DNA of 64,000 nucleotides from Enchytraeus crypticus (taxonomy: Eukaryota; Annelida; Clitellata; Enchytraeida; Enchytraeidae). This document shows, piece by piece, positions 40,763-48,395 of this stretch. The stretch is from assembly GCA_905160935.1 (NCBI GenBank), contig CAJHZI010000780.1, forward strand, positions 1 to 64,000, given 5' to 3'. The translations under genes were made by a program, and so were the position numbers. Under the pieces are notes generated by a model that saw only the letters and a list, made by a program, of their open reading frames with translations, did not search any database and was not told where the DNA came from. Position 1 is the stretch's first letter, and each line of letters opens with the position of its first letter.

Positions 40763-42408
40763 GTACATTTATATACGCACAGCTTTATGCAACATGCCAC
40801 AGTAGCGCTACAAGTGCAATTAATTGTATTCTCGATCGAATAGACCTGTTTTTGGGTTTCTTCTGGAAGCTATACATGGATAGATCAGACTGACAAAGAT
40901 TGACAGGAAGAGTATTCCAAACAGCTGGTCCAGATAAGTAGTATGACCTGGCACCCATACTTGTTCATTTTGAACAAATATGGGCTCAAATATATCTTTT
41001 AAATTTTGTATAAATATTTTTTGAGTTTTGTCAGGTTATTGATATTTCGCTAGGAGATTATTTTTTTGTCCCGGTCTGTTGATAGAGATAGAGAGAAAGA
41101 GAGATGGAAACAGAGACATGTAGATATGTAGATACAGAGAAACAGACATAGAGAAGTAGGGGATAGATAAAGAGTTAGTCAGAGAACCGAGATAAAGAGA
41201 GAGAGCGATAGAACAAAGACGAAAAAATAAAATTAGGAGCTAGAACTGATTCATACATCGTATTAATATGTTGATAAGCTCTGGTTGAGCACGAGAGCTG
41301 AGATCGATTTCTGGTGCTTTCACTTGAGCTGCAGAGCTGTGGGGGCGCCACCATGTACTGGGCAGATCTGATGTAAATGACGCGACCACTGCTGCAGTAA
41401 AGGTTCAATACCTGCCCATCACACACCTGTTCTTCCTTGAAATCATCTGGAAAAATTGGAAACGAATTATAATCTGATATAGCTCATCATCGTCATCATC
41501 ATCATCAGCATCATCATCATCATCATCATCATAATTTTCTCTTAAATCTCAGTGGAACTAGGGCTGAGATATGAAGAGACCAGATATAATTAATCTGATA
41601 TAATTAATAAATTATATTATTTTAATTAATTTGAAACAAACTATTATTTGATATCCTCTTCAATCAACTCTTTGGAAGTCTTCGTTTGAATAACACTGAC
41701 CTTTGCTTTTATGGTCAGTTCCATATATAACATCGCCGACTACCGGTCGAATATCATACCGACATCGCCATTAGCTGGAGCCAGTGACGATGTCGGTATA
41801 TATGCGGGTCAGTAGGTGCGGGGGTTAAATCCTGAGCTCGCCCGTCACTGACATCGCTATCGAGTGAGGAAACTGACGTCAACCTTAGCTTTTTTATTTT
41901 AAAGGCAGTTGAAGATCTACCTTTTCCATATCTCTTTTCCATCCAGTGTCCGTGAGTTGCGACCAGTACGCAAACCTCCTTTTACATTCTATATTCTATA
42001 CATGATAGATTATATTTGTTATACACCATACTGAATATAGAATACAACTATTCTATATTCATTCTATAGGCATGAATAGTGCCTGCATGCCTATTCTACT
42101 AGATGACCTACAATTGGACTGTTGTAATCTGATCATATCGGTGATTAACTGAATGCAAGCTGTCGACAGATTGAGATGTGATCTGTCAAATGTAAGAATT
42201 TCAGTCTAACGTAAATGTACAGTTAATAATCTACCATCGTTATCTCCTCTCCATATATCTATCTGTCACTTTCACTATTTTTCTTTGATTGACTGATGAT
42301 ATGGTGTGAGACAGGGAGGACTGGAGAAGGTCTATTTGTATCCCGACCCCGGTTAAACTGGGATTCAAGGGAAGATGATGATGATTTATTTATTTATTTA
42401 TCTCTCTC

Positions 42409-42457
<49 letters not shown>

Positions 42458-45400
42458 GTCTTTTCTATGCATAAAACATGCGATGCTAGTAAAGCCGTTC
42501 TAAAAGCTGCCAGTGGTTCAGTTTTTAGCTTACGAGCAGGCTATAGGCACTTATCATATTGTAAATAGTGCATTACATGGCATTGCCTCAAATTATGTAC
42601 GAATCGTATGGCATTATATTTTATTACAACATGCATGCAACAATTGCATTGAATTATTTAATATCGTGACACACTGTATTGTACTGTATTCTACTAGTGG
42701 ACTGCTATCGTTTATTTCTAACCTATAAGAGAAATTCAAACGAGAGCCTAAGCGTGCATCAAGATCAGAGTCACGCAATCATCTAACCGACTGCGCATTG
42801 TTTATATCAACTTCAGATAAACAACCACAATCTGTCGTTATCTACCGTTGTAATGTGAAAGTGGTAACAAATGTGTAATGGAATGTGAAAGTAACCAGTA
42901 TATGGCAAAAATGTTAACATGACGAGGGCAGATAATGCGCATAGAAAACAAAGCCCGTGGCAGGGGTTAGAGGTCGTCCTAACCTCCACACGTAACACAT
43001 GAATAGAACACCTATATGTGAAAGTAACGTTGAAGAGTAAAGTCTAAAACTAATCAATAGTTTACGCGTCTGTTGAGGTTTAATCAATTGATTATCTAAC
43101 TAGTAAAACGGCCTTAAGTGACTATTAAACAACAGGGCAGCTAGGCTACAGGCAGCACAGCTACAGACAGCATAGCTACAGGCAGCATAGCTACAGGCAG
43201 CATAGCTACAGGCAGCATAACTACAGGCAGCATAGCTACAGGCAGCATAGCTACAGACAGCATAGCTACAGGCAGCATAACTACAGGCAGCATAGCTACA
43301 GGCAGCATAGCTACAGGCAGCATAGCTACAGGCAGCATAGACACTGGCAGCATAGCTACAGGCAGCATAACTACAAGCAGCTAGGCTACAGGCAGCATAC
43401 AGGCAGCATAGCTACAGGCAGCTAGGCTACAGGCAGCACACAGGCAGCATAGCTACAGGCAGCATACAGGCAGCATAGCTACAGGCAGCATAGCTACAGA
43501 CAGCATAGCTACAGACAGCATAGCTACAGGCAGCACACAGGCAGCATAGCTACAGGCAGCATAGCTACAGGCAGCACACAGGCAGCATAGCTACAGGCAG
43601 CATAGCTACAGACAGCACAGCTACAAGCAGCAGGACAGCCTCATGTTTGAGCAGCAATAATTAAGCAGCCAAATATTGTTAACTAATTTCAAGTCCGTTT
43701 TCATTTTCATTCGGATGTTTTTAAAACAAGTAAATCGAATGAAAGCACTGAGCGAGATATAATTATTATGCATCAATGCCAGTTTTTACAAAACCTAATT
43801 TATAATTTATAATAGCGCAGTAATTATAAGACACATCCTGAAGTGTCGCTCAGGAGACAATTAGAGCAGCTAGCCTGAGTGAAGAGTTGGTTAGAGCTAT
43901 TATTATATTAGCTATCTCGTTGCAACAACAACAATAATACGATTAGAGTGCTACTGTTATCCATGACAACATTGAGCACTGTGGAACCAAATCATAACTG
44001 ATGAGCAGAGTGACGGTTGTTTTCTATGATTATATTAGCCATCTCTCTGTACTGTCAATACGATGTTATATCAACCCACAATAGATCAATACATACGTCA
44101 CCATGCTAATCAATCAATCAATAAGAATTTAACGTCCGGTTCCTCGCCATAAGGCATTGTCAGGGACTAATTACCAGCACGCTCACTGCTGTGCTCCTCT
44201 GAGAGGTCAAGGCATTAAGACAATTCTGAATCAAACGATGAGGATTTGATGAGGGACTTTGAACGCAAGACGGGTTGAGAAAGATACTTGTTAACTTTTG
44301 ATTGTACCTTAGAACCCGTGATTGCACTTTAAAAGTTTTGAAGATATCAATCAATTACTCAAGCAATCAATCACTTTATAAATTAATTAAAAATCAATCA
44401 ATCAAGCAATGTTGTAATAGAAACATAACTGTATGCTAATATTACAGTAGCGCTGGTTATGCCATATGTTCATTTGGCTTGGCATTTCTTGGCATAGTGC
44501 AAGGCATGATTTATACCCTTAGTAAGTTAGTTGTTATGAGATTTGGATTTGGGGATTAATTTTTTAAAAATCCTGACCTTATCCTGGAAGGACTCAGGGC
44601 GCTAATTCATTTACAACTGACACGGCAACCTCCAGAAATGCTAAAAATAGAACAGTCAGCCATGTTTGATTAGCGTAACTGTATTAACCTTTTACATAAG
44701 CGCTATATAATCACACACTACAGAAGAATCGACATAATAAGACGCTGTTAACCTACAAAACGTTTCTATAGCGTCGTTACTACTAAAGGCCCCTGTCTCA
44801 ATGGCTCAATATAACAACTGTCAGGGAGCTTAGATCCTTGAGTGTCAACGCTTTGTTGTTGACACAACGTGAAGCTGCCTGGCTATTATATAATGTCTAA
44901 ACTGACAATTACGCGTAGATATTTATACAAACATGCTTTTGTTGAGAGTAGAGAACACGGCACAAGTATGCAGCCATGTTTTAGACAGGATGTAGCGGAG
45001 AGCTGATCCTTACGTTGAACTGAAGAGCTTATACGAACAACGGTGAGGATAAAGTGTGAATCTGCTAGTGCAGCCTTCAAAATTGTAGGGTCCCCTTTCA
45101 TTTTACTGTTTACGTGGCCCCTAGTAGACAGAGTCTCATCTCTCGGCTACTGATTCTTTTTTAGTTTATTTACTCCTTCCTATCCATGGTTAGAATGGAA
45201 GGTAGAATGGAAGGAAAAAGAGGCAGGGGCTGGCTGAGATTAGGTATGTTAGATGATTTATAGAACCACTCATATGTGGAAATTAAGAGGAAGTCGGAAG
45301 ACAGAGAAGAGTGGAGGCGTGATATACCATGTACCGTTCCAGTAGGCAGTGCACTATGAGAGAGAGATCCATGGTTATTGGTAATTGTTGCATTTTGATG

Positions 45401-45696
45401 GCGCACTTATTGCAGCCGAAAAAAATTAAGGATAACCTTCCACTACCGTGTAGATTTTTGTCATTCAAAGCTGTCAACGCTAAATATTCCAAGATGGTCA
45501 CCCAATCATGTATTAACCGATCACGGCGAAACTTAGCTTCGTTCAATTGACGAGCAGCTAAACCGATTGCGCTAAATCTCGCCATAGCTGAGTTGCTGGC
45601 TCTTTGAATCTATAACCTTTAGCTGATCTATAAGGGGCTGCCACCTAAGACACCAGTCAGTACTATTTACATTATTTTAAGCACATCCGTACAGTA

Positions 45697-45768
<72 letters not shown>

Positions 45769-45831
45769 TATATATATATATATATTCATATATATATATA
45801 TATATATATATATAGTTTCATATATATATAG

Positions 45832-45923
<92 letters not shown>

Positions 45924-48034
45924 CGATGCGCTAAGTGCTAACAACTCTGATGTACGATTAACCTTACAGGTATCAATCGCACACATAAACACATACAAGC
46001 GCACGCAATAAACAACAAAATACTACACATACTACGTGTACACACTATAGAGATGGTAATTTTATGAATTTCCGGAGTTCGGGTTCGGTTCGGTTCGTTG
46101 AAAATGAAAGTTCGGTTCGGTTCGGGTTCTATTCTAAGAAGGGTTCGGGTTCGGCTTACTTTCCAACTCGCAGGAGTTCGATTCGAGTTCGAAATGATTT
46201 GGTTTGGATAATGTTGCAATTGTTTAACTTTACTAATAATAATCATGGTTATGACAAACATGTTTAAAATGGTCTATGGTAAATATGCTTACAAATTTAT
46301 TAAGTCATAATAGCTGCCACATTTTTTCACCTGGGTAAAAATATGACAATGAAAAAGGAGAGAAGTGGTATTTATTCCTGTACATTTTTAAAATATTGTA
46401 AGTTGACCAAAAAATGTTCATAATATAGATATTTAGCTTTATTATTGTATCTGAAATATTCTCCTTGATTATAACGAGCAAATAGAATGCTTTATCAATT
46501 TTTAAATTTTTTTGGTCACTATAGGCCTATATTATTAGATACGTTTATAATTACGTGGAAATGTCTTGGCTAAAATTTGATCCAATATTTCAGAGACAAG
46601 TGCAATTTAGTAACATAAAAATGTCAAATAAAGATGATTTGGTAAACACGTGTACTTCCATAGAAATATGATCATAATATGCACCGTTTGCTATCAACTG
46701 ACCAGTAATAAGCTTCATAATTTACCTTAGGGTTTCATATTTGAAACTCTCAGATCAATTATGAAGTTACGAAAATAGTTATGAAATTACTGCATTGCTG
46801 TGGTGCAAAATTATTTACTCCAGACAGTCTTAACACATATAGAATGTCATATATAATTATTTGTAAATCTGGCTGCAAAAATATTAAGGTAGCACACTAA
46901 AATTTTAAAACATTCATAATTTGAATTTAACAAGAACAAATCCACCTAGATTGATTCAAGCATTTTCAGATTTTTATGGAATACTCTCATCACTTTTGTC
47001 TCTTTCATGTTAGTCTTCCATATTTCAATGCCGTATCATTAAGACTATCCATTATCATCTGTAGGCCCGTCTCGCTTCCCGCTGCAAATTCCTTTATACC
47101 GCTACCATTTTAAAATTTGTGTCGGAACCAGCCATACCTGAATATATGCTATTAGATACTGTAAGACATGTAAATGCAAAAACTAATATATATTTTTATT
47201 GTTCTTGTTATCTTTATTCAATGTCAGGCGGGTCTTCACCCGCCTGACATTGAATTCGGCCAGAGTCTGGGTTCGAGTTCGGTTCGGTCAAAATTCTAGA
47301 TTTTAGGGTTCGGTTCGGGTTCGGTTCGATTCCCATCTCTAGTACACACTCGACACACTATAGCAGCTGTTACAATTATAACAGCTGCTAACAGAGAAAG
47401 GGCTTAAAAGCCTTAAATCAAGACACTTGCATTTCTACACAGAAAATACCACAATGACAGGGCATTCAATATATATTTAAAACAAACAGAACTAGAATTT
47501 TTGCGTTGACAGGTTTCTTCATGCCTTCATTGCTTTATTCAGCTAGAGTTAATTTAGGCACCATAACAGGAAATAGAGAACTTGTAAAGTAGTAGTGTGA
47601 TAGAATTACAATTGGATTTTATATATTTGCAATACCCATAAAGTAGGCCTATAAAGAAATTATCAAACCGTACGCCTTGATATTTGTTATAAGTAATAAT
47701 ACCCAACACATAAAACACTAGACAAAGTTTCTGCAAATTCAGATTATATGGAGCATAATATATTTAAGTCACGTGATAAAATGAATTATGCAAACTATAG
47801 AGGATTTAACCACCATTTCCTCATCTCACACGACACAATGCAATACATTAACACCGTAAAGTCATACAACCGCTTCTATCAGTAGCACACTACATGATGA
47901 CATCAAGTACTATAAATCAGAAGAGTTTGCCTACCTTCCACACCCTCCTGTAAAGTATTTCTGAAGTGGGTAACGGCGAGGAATAGTGAAAGTAGCGAAA
48001 AGTAGCCGCTGATTGACAGCCGCATTGTCTGCAT
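17830..48034 (-). CDS. ADGRL: Latrophilin-like adhesion GPCR, complete 21-exon gene
   Basis: Plasma-membrane adhesion receptor of the latrophilin (Cirl/ADGRL) family. Exons, 5' to 3': 48034-47935, 41446-41257, 35565-35453, 32986-32804, 32063-31963, 31553-31341, 30369-30204, 29651-29508, 28586-28357, 26689-26640, 25584-25461, 24482-24379, 23637-23535, 23252-23099, 22688-22622, 21998-21932, 21270-21167, 20659-20491, 19785-19651, 18813-18744, 18260-17830. Every junction is GT-AG with matching phase, and the sum (3018 nt) gives 1005 aa plus a stop. Domain order: signal peptide, SUEL/Gal-lectin (about 42-134), Thr-rich linker, HRM (about 165-222), GAIN with GPS (about 230-535, cleavage HL/T at 525/526), 7TM (about 545-790), tail with a PPxY motif and Thr-rich repeats. 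The lectin-HRM-GAIN-7TM order without olfactomedin matches invertebrate latrophilins. Seen: motifs and splice phases. Inferred: that all exons are used together. Confidence 0.93.
18744..18813 (-). CDS. ADGRL: ADGRL exon 20: cytoplasmic tail
   Basis: 23 codons plus one base, reading [20 protein letters not shown]. Acceptor TTTACAG; donor GTTAGT, phase 1, matching exon 21. Low-complexity tail with no known motif; support is from splice signals and phase only. Confidence 0.75.
19140..19330. repeat. 12-bp degenerate tandem repeat
   Basis: GGTTTAAATCA-type units, about 14, in receptor intron 19. Confidence 0.85.
19366..19612. repeat. 27-bp tandem repeat, 9 copies
   Basis: GGTGACAAACAACTGCTAAT, CCTCTCT; nearly identical copies (one has GATAAT). 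It ends 38 bp from receptor exon 19. Open in both directions because 27 is divisible by 3. Confidence 0.95.
19651..19785 (-). CDS. ADGRL: ADGRL exon 19: cytoplasmic tail
   Basis: 45 codons, phase 0 both sides: [14 protein letters not shown] ... [17 protein letters not shown]. The basic juxtamembrane stretch fits the post-TM7 tail. Acceptor TGGCAG; weak donor GTCTGT. It stands out as a GC-richer, repeat-free island in the intron and keeps the frame. Confidence 0.85.
20491..20659 (-). CDS. ADGRL: ADGRL exon 18: TM6 and TM7
   Basis: Contains [15 protein letters not shown], then [20 protein letters not shown], the strongest family signature (LGLTWxFG ... NSLQGxFIFIFHC). Acceptor GTTGTAG; donor GTACGT, phase 0. 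The acceptor and first coding bases seed a 51-bp tandem array upstream. Confidence 0.96.
20640..21060. repeat. 51-bp minisatellite derived from the exon 18 acceptor edge
   Basis: AACCATA anchors at 20651, 20704, 20754, 20805, 20856, 20907, 20958 and 21009. The 20651 unit is the true exon 18 border; the others copy it with the acceptor changed. Confidence 0.93.
21167..21270 (-). CDS. ADGRL: ADGRL exon 17: end of TM5 and third intracellular loop
   Basis: Reads [20 protein letters not shown], then a basic stretch ending EQIR. It matches N-x-x-x-x-G-x-A-x-x-M of TM5. Acceptor TTGTTAG; donor GTGAGG, phase 2. Confidence 0.93.
21280..21710. repeat. About 61-bp tandem repeat in receptor intron 16
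   Basis: CAGTATATACAGGGTGTACG, CATTAAAACAGTTCTCTATT units, about seven, starting about 10 bp from the exon 17 acceptor. Confidence 0.9.
21932..21998 (-). CDS. ADGRL: ADGRL exon 16: loop 2 Cys and start of TM5
   Basis: Reads [17 protein letters not shown], then ICIIV, the conserved CWL...GxxWxFxGP motif that carries the loop-2 disulphide Cys. Acceptor GATCAG; donor GTTATT, phase 0. Confidence 0.94.
22215..22335 (+). repeat. Interspersed repeat G copy
   Basis: Second copy of the 3205 repeat, in receptor intron 15; TTCTCTTCAAGACGAC is shared, then diverges. Confidence 0.7.
22622..22688 (-). CDS. ADGRL: ADGRL exon 15: TM4
   Basis: 67 nt reading [21 protein letters not shown], matching the TM4 to loop 2 region (GxPAxxVxxSAxxxxxxYGT). 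Acceptor ATAACAG; perfect donor GTAAGT, phase 2. Confidence 0.93.
23099..23252 (-). CDS. ADGRL: ADGRL exon 14: extracellular loop 1 and TM3
   Basis: Contains [20 protein letters not shown], then [13 protein letters not shown], the family signature of TM3. The acceptor TCACAG and the first coding bases are repeated three more times upstream in the intron. Donor GTACGA, phase 1. Confidence 0.95.
23250..23450. repeat. 47-52-bp repeat derived from the exon 14 acceptor edge
   Basis: Three extra copies of ACAAAAYCTGTGACACAATA with intact minus-strand TGTGTCACAG acceptors at 23300, 23347 and 23399. Confidence 0.9.
23535..23637 (-). CDS. ADGRL: ADGRL exon 13: first intracellular loop and TM2
   Basis: Reads [15 protein letters not shown], then [11 protein letters not shown], the conserved R-x-L-x-x-x-RxxIHKNL of adhesion GPCR loop 1. 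Acceptor CTGCTAG; consensus donor GTGAGT, phase 0. Confidence 0.95.
24225..24370. repeat. About 34-bp tandem repeat after receptor exon 12
   Basis: TATTTAGCACTTAATGCACA, ATATGAGG x 5, beginning 8 bp past the exon 12 donor. Confidence 0.9.
24379..24482 (-). CDS. ADGRL: ADGRL exon 12: TM1
   Basis: Codes [12 protein letters not shown], then [19 protein letters not shown], a hydrophobic TM1 typical of adhesion GPCRs. The acceptor GCGTAG gives phase 0 from exon 11; the donor GTTATT leaves AG, which makes Arg with exon 13. Confidence 0.9.
24585..24690. mobile_element. Interspersed family C inverted pair
   Basis: GACGTCCCTGACATCATCCT ... CGGACGTTAA faces TTTAGCGTCCGTTTAC ... GGATGATGTCAGGGATGTC, making a foldback of roughly 45-bp arms. 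In receptor intron 11. Confidence 0.68.
25226..25460. repeat. Repeat derived from the exon 11 donor edge, with (GATT)n
   Basis: TCAGGTTGTATAGGAGACAT and two more decayed copies of the exon end TCAGGCTGTGTAGGAGACAT, separated by (TGAT)n. Confidence 0.85.
25461..25584 (-). CDS. ADGRL: ADGRL exon 11: GPS cleavage site and tethered agonist
   Basis: Reads [14 protein letters not shown], then [17 protein letters not shown]. Autocleavage is expected between Leu (CTA 25502-25500) and Thr (ACT 25499-25497), leaving the TNFAIIM tethered agonist. All four GPS Cys are present across exons 10-11. Donor GTGTGG, phase 0. Confidence 0.95.
25590..25815. repeat. (TCAA)n imperfect microsatellite
   Basis: ATCAATCAATCAATC with GTCAGTAA variants, abutting the exon 11 acceptor at 25586. 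Confidence 0.95.
26040..26575. repeat. 11-bp based minisatellite in receptor intron 10
   Basis: CATGACATAGG pure at 26445-26570, and mixed with CATGACAATAA / CATGACGTTGG elsewhere. The minus strand is open in three frames (Met/Ser/Cys/His-rich) purely because of the 11-bp period. Confidence 0.95.
26640..26689 (-). CDS. ADGRL: ADGRL exon 10: GPS motif, first half (50-nt micro-exon)
   Basis: A 50-nt exon reading [24 protein letters not shown] is the first Cys/Trp of the GPCR proteolysis site. The acceptor GTGCAG and donor GTTAGT give phase 0 in and 2 out, exactly bridging exons 9 and 11. It sits between a tandem array (26040-26575) and a LINE. Confidence 0.92.
27085..27319 (+). mobile_element. 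SINE-like family A copy, target of a LINE insertion
   Basis: Matches the 17365 copy through GTGGGTTTGAATCCCAGCC and the conserved tail. Its last 84 bp form one arm of the target duplication around 27320-28182. Confidence 0.77.
27320..28182 (+). mobile_element. 5'-truncated LINE fragment with 84-bp target duplication
   Basis: Codes the C-terminal end of a reverse transcriptase ([15 protein letters not shown], then [29 protein letters not shown]), open from 27320 to TAA at 28037, then a 3' UTR ending GAAATAAAAGC. It is flanked by identical direct repeats 27236-27319 and 28183-28266. It lies antisense in receptor intron 9, inserted into a family A SINE. Confidence 0.85.
28357..28586 (-). CDS. 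ADGRL: ADGRL exon 9: GAIN beta subdomain
   Basis: Reads [16 protein letters not shown] ... [12 protein letters not shown] ... [13 protein letters not shown], a clear match to the GAIN B strands (VxFxLYxN ... VNSxVIxASxN ... xVxFTxxH). Acceptor TTTACAG; donor GTAGGG, phase 0. Confidence 0.93.
28868..29130. repeat. 40-bp tandem repeat in receptor intron 8
   Basis: CTAAGAATATTTAAGAATAT, CTAAGACTATCTAGGAATAT x about 6. Confidence 0.95.
29389..29527. repeat. Duplicated donor edge of receptor exon 8
   Basis: GATAGCTATTAGTTAGATCA, ACGAGACCCTGTTGAGAGAG, TTGTG occurs perfectly twice (29389-29433 and 29481-29525), split by (GATT)n. Confidence 0.93.
29508..29651 (-). CDS. ADGRL: ADGRL exon 8: GAIN domain
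   Basis: Contains [19 protein letters not shown], then [14 protein letters not shown], which matches latrophilin GAIN (DLVFP ... L....I.Q.S..G). Acceptor ATTCCAG. The donor GTCTCG is weak, but it is the only one giving phase 1 and a gap-free join to exon 9. Confidence 0.88.
29800..29950 (+). mobile_element. tRNA-derived SINE-like family B copy
   Basis: Carries GGAGTTCGAATCCTGGGCTC (B-box like), then GTCACTGACATCGCTTTCGA and GAGGAAACTGAGGTTAGC. Copies also lie at 33660-33800, 41765-41900, 54540-54640, 58340-58470, 58555-58680 and 60220-60295. Confidence 0.75.
30204..30369 (-). CDS. ADGRL: ADGRL exon 7: GAIN domain
   Basis: Reads [15 protein letters not shown], then [17 protein letters not shown], which resembles the GAIN segment ending in LLxSVExxAF. 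Sequons NMSA and NVTD follow. Acceptor GTGACAG; donor GTAGAC, phase 1. Confidence 0.9.
30816..30896. repeat. 10-bp tandem repeat
   Basis: TTCACCATGG x 8; contains many NcoI-like palindromes. Confidence 0.95.
31341..31553 (-). CDS. ADGRL: ADGRL exon 6: GAIN domain, helical part
   Basis: 71 codons in phase 0 both sides, from [14 protein letters not shown] to VVVDVTW. Composition and placement fit the helical subdomain A of GAIN. Two N-glycosylation sequons (NYSS, NDSM) are visible. It reads as starting GTG only because of the exon border; the acceptor is GAGCAG. Its 5' edge is duplicated in the intron. Confidence 0.85.
31515..31658. repeat. Duplicated acceptor edge of receptor exon 6
   Basis: TTAAATGTCGTCCCTTTCTG ... 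CATATCACGTGACTGGTACAG (31525-31586) recurs diverged at 31594-31657. The first copy spans the true exon border. Confidence 0.92.
31963..32063 (-). CDS. ADGRL: ADGRL exon 5: second half of hormone-receptor motif
   Basis: Reads [13 protein letters not shown], then [12 protein letters not shown], completing the Cys/Trp pattern of the HRM. The donor is GTAAGC, phase 0. The acceptor (ACGAAG) is weak; TAG a few bases downstream is an alternative but would lose phase. Confidence 0.82.
32804..32986 (-). CDS. ADGRL: ADGRL exon 4: Ser/Thr linker and first half of hormone-receptor motif
   Basis: Starts at acceptor CTCTCACAG. A linker ([15 protein letters not shown]) leads to [17 protein letters not shown] and ATCPN, the first part of a HRM domain (C...W..T..G....CP). 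Donor GTTTGT, phase 1. The open hydrophobic reading just upstream (33000-33060) lacks an ATG and is taken as the intron's pyrimidine tract. Confidence 0.87.
33660..33800 (+). mobile_element. SINE-like family B copy
   Basis: Diverged copy with A-box-like GGCTTGCTGGCAAGG and CCCCGTCACTGTCATGCTAT, then AAACTGACGTTAAAC. Confidence 0.65.
33885..34080. repeat. (GAT)n/(GCT) microsatellite
   Basis: GATGATGATGATGCTGATGA pattern; long Met/Leu or Ile/Ser readings here are artefacts. Confidence 0.95.
35130..35290. repeat. (AT)n microsatellite
   Basis: Long TATATA runs broken by TTTATATTAAACAG. Confidence 0.95.
35453..35565 (-). CDS. ADGRL: ADGRL exon 3: C-terminal half of SUEL-type lectin domain
   Basis: Reads CTGKPTCPV, then [14 protein letters not shown]. 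This fits the lectin pattern C-x-G-x-x-x-C-x-V ... DP(C)..YLxVxYxC. The acceptor is CACAG and the donor GTTAGT, phase 1 out. The large intron before it (35566-41256) carries an antisense LINE. Confidence 0.9.
36105..37030 (+). pseudogene. LINE ORF, N-terminal part with zinc finger
   Basis: ATG at 36105. Contains [20 protein letters not shown], then PCPGSGQPP, a C-x2-C...H-x-H-type finger of the nucleic-acid-binding N-terminus. The frame runs on to 37115, but homology to the RT ([20 protein letters not shown]) resumes in another frame from about 37030, so a one-base shift is inferred. Confidence 0.75.
37030..37960 (+). pseudogene. LINE ORF, reverse transcriptase domain
   Basis: RT motifs in order: [40 protein letters not shown] (catalytic Asp near 37457), [10 protein letters not shown] (37613-37636), [11 protein letters not shown] (YLDD at 37700-37711), [12 protein letters not shown]. 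All catalytic Asp are intact. The frame ends at TAG near 37976 after a second shift. Confidence 0.88.
37947..39368 (+). pseudogene. LINE ORF, thumb and restriction-like endonuclease
   Basis: From about 37960 reads [20 protein letters not shown] and continues through a CCHC cluster ([17 protein letters not shown]), RHHNLND, then KRPDG (38765-38779) and WDVTV (38820 on), the PD...D core of a REL endonuclease. It ends at TAG 39366-39368, but the same frame stays open beyond. Confidence 0.85.
39369..40574 (+). pseudogene. LINE ORF, unrecognised Ser-rich C-terminal extension
   Basis: In the same frame as the endonuclease, about 400 codons remain open with only one stop (TAA at 40209-40211). Ser/Pro/Glu-rich with no domain I recognise, ending in a basic stretch (FKRKRESK). 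Probably part of the element's ORF now cut by two stops; it could instead be chance or a separate inserted ORF. Confidence 0.6.
40735..40970. mobile_element. Possible LINE 3' UTR scrap
   Basis: (AAT)n, then AGAGTATTCCAAACAGCTGG and AGTATGACCTGGCACCC resemble conserved L2/CR1-type 3' UTR blocks. Low certainty. Confidence 0.4.
41257..41446 (-). CDS. ADGRL: ADGRL exon 2: N-terminal half of SUEL-type lectin domain
   Basis: Follows acceptor TTTTTCCAG. It reads [11 protein letters not shown], then [12 protein letters not shown], the hallmark start of a rhamnose-binding (SUEL/Gal_Lectin) domain, with further Cys at the expected spacing. It ends in phase 2 at donor GTATGA; the split codon completes to Met with exon 3. 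Confidence 0.9.
41765..41900 (+). mobile_element. SINE-like family B copy
   Basis: GAGCCAGTGACGATGTCGG ... GGTTAAATCCTGAGCTCGCC ... GAGTGAGGAAACTGACGTC; lies in receptor intron 1 just upstream of exon 2. Confidence 0.72.
43135..43630. repeat. 15-bp tandem repeat
   Basis: GCATAGCTACAGGCA x about 32, with shorter CACACAGGCA variants in the second half. In receptor intron 1. Confidence 0.95.
45180..45365 (+). mobile_element. LINE 3' end, RGRPR family copy
   Basis: Same family on the plus strand: GGTAGAATGGAAGGAAAAAG through GGAAGACAGAGAAGAGTGG to GTGCACTATGAGAGAGAG. Confidence 0.7.
45700..45920. repeat. (AT)n with GTTTCAT interruptions
   Basis: TATATA runs separated by AGTTTCATATATATA blocks. 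Confidence 0.95.
46046..47341. mobile_element. hAT-like non-autonomous DNA transposon (MITE)
   Basis: Flanked by identical 8-bp repeats GTACACAC (46038-46045 and 47342-47349), the target-duplication length of hAT elements. Ends are inverted (TAGAGATGG ... CCATCTCTA). Subterminal clusters of GGTTCG/TTCGG lie at both ends (46071-46190, 47265-47330). It holds no transposase ORF. A perfect 17-bp-stem hairpin sits at 47217-47254. Confidence 0.78.
47935..48034 (-). CDS. ADGRL: ADGRL exon 1: initiator and signal peptide
   Basis: Starts ATG at 48034 and codes 33 residues. After MQTMR comes a hydrophobic core ([11 protein letters not shown]) typical of a secretory signal. It ends in phase 1 at a GTAGGC donor; the extra G joins AT of exon 2 to make Asp. 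A second in-frame ATG lies three codons downstream. Confidence 0.85.
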
Positions 48035-48117
48035 TATATCCACTTCTTGTCGCAAGGGGCGCTAACAGTTAAACTGAACCGTGTATCTAAGGTCTGCTAT
48101 ATAAAATATAAACTATA

Positions 48118-48395
48118 CGCTAATAAAGTCTCTACGCTAATAAGGCCTATACTTGTAGACTAGACCAGGCCTTATACTTTAGTCTCTACGGTCATAAAGT
48201 CTATAGGCCTATACTTGTAGACCAGACCAGGCCTTATACTTTAGTCTCTAAGCTGATGGAACCTATAAACTTGTAGACTAGACCAAGCCTATACTTTAGT
48301 CTCTACGCTGACAGACCCTATAAACTTGTAGACCAGGCCTATACTTTAGACGCTCACGCTGATATAACCGATAAACTTGTAGACTAGACCATTAT
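48118..48395. repeat. About 60-bp degenerate tandem repeat
   Basis: GCCTATACTTGTAGACTAGA, CCAGGCCTTATACTTTAGTC units, about five, just 5' of the receptor gene. Confidence 0.85.
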
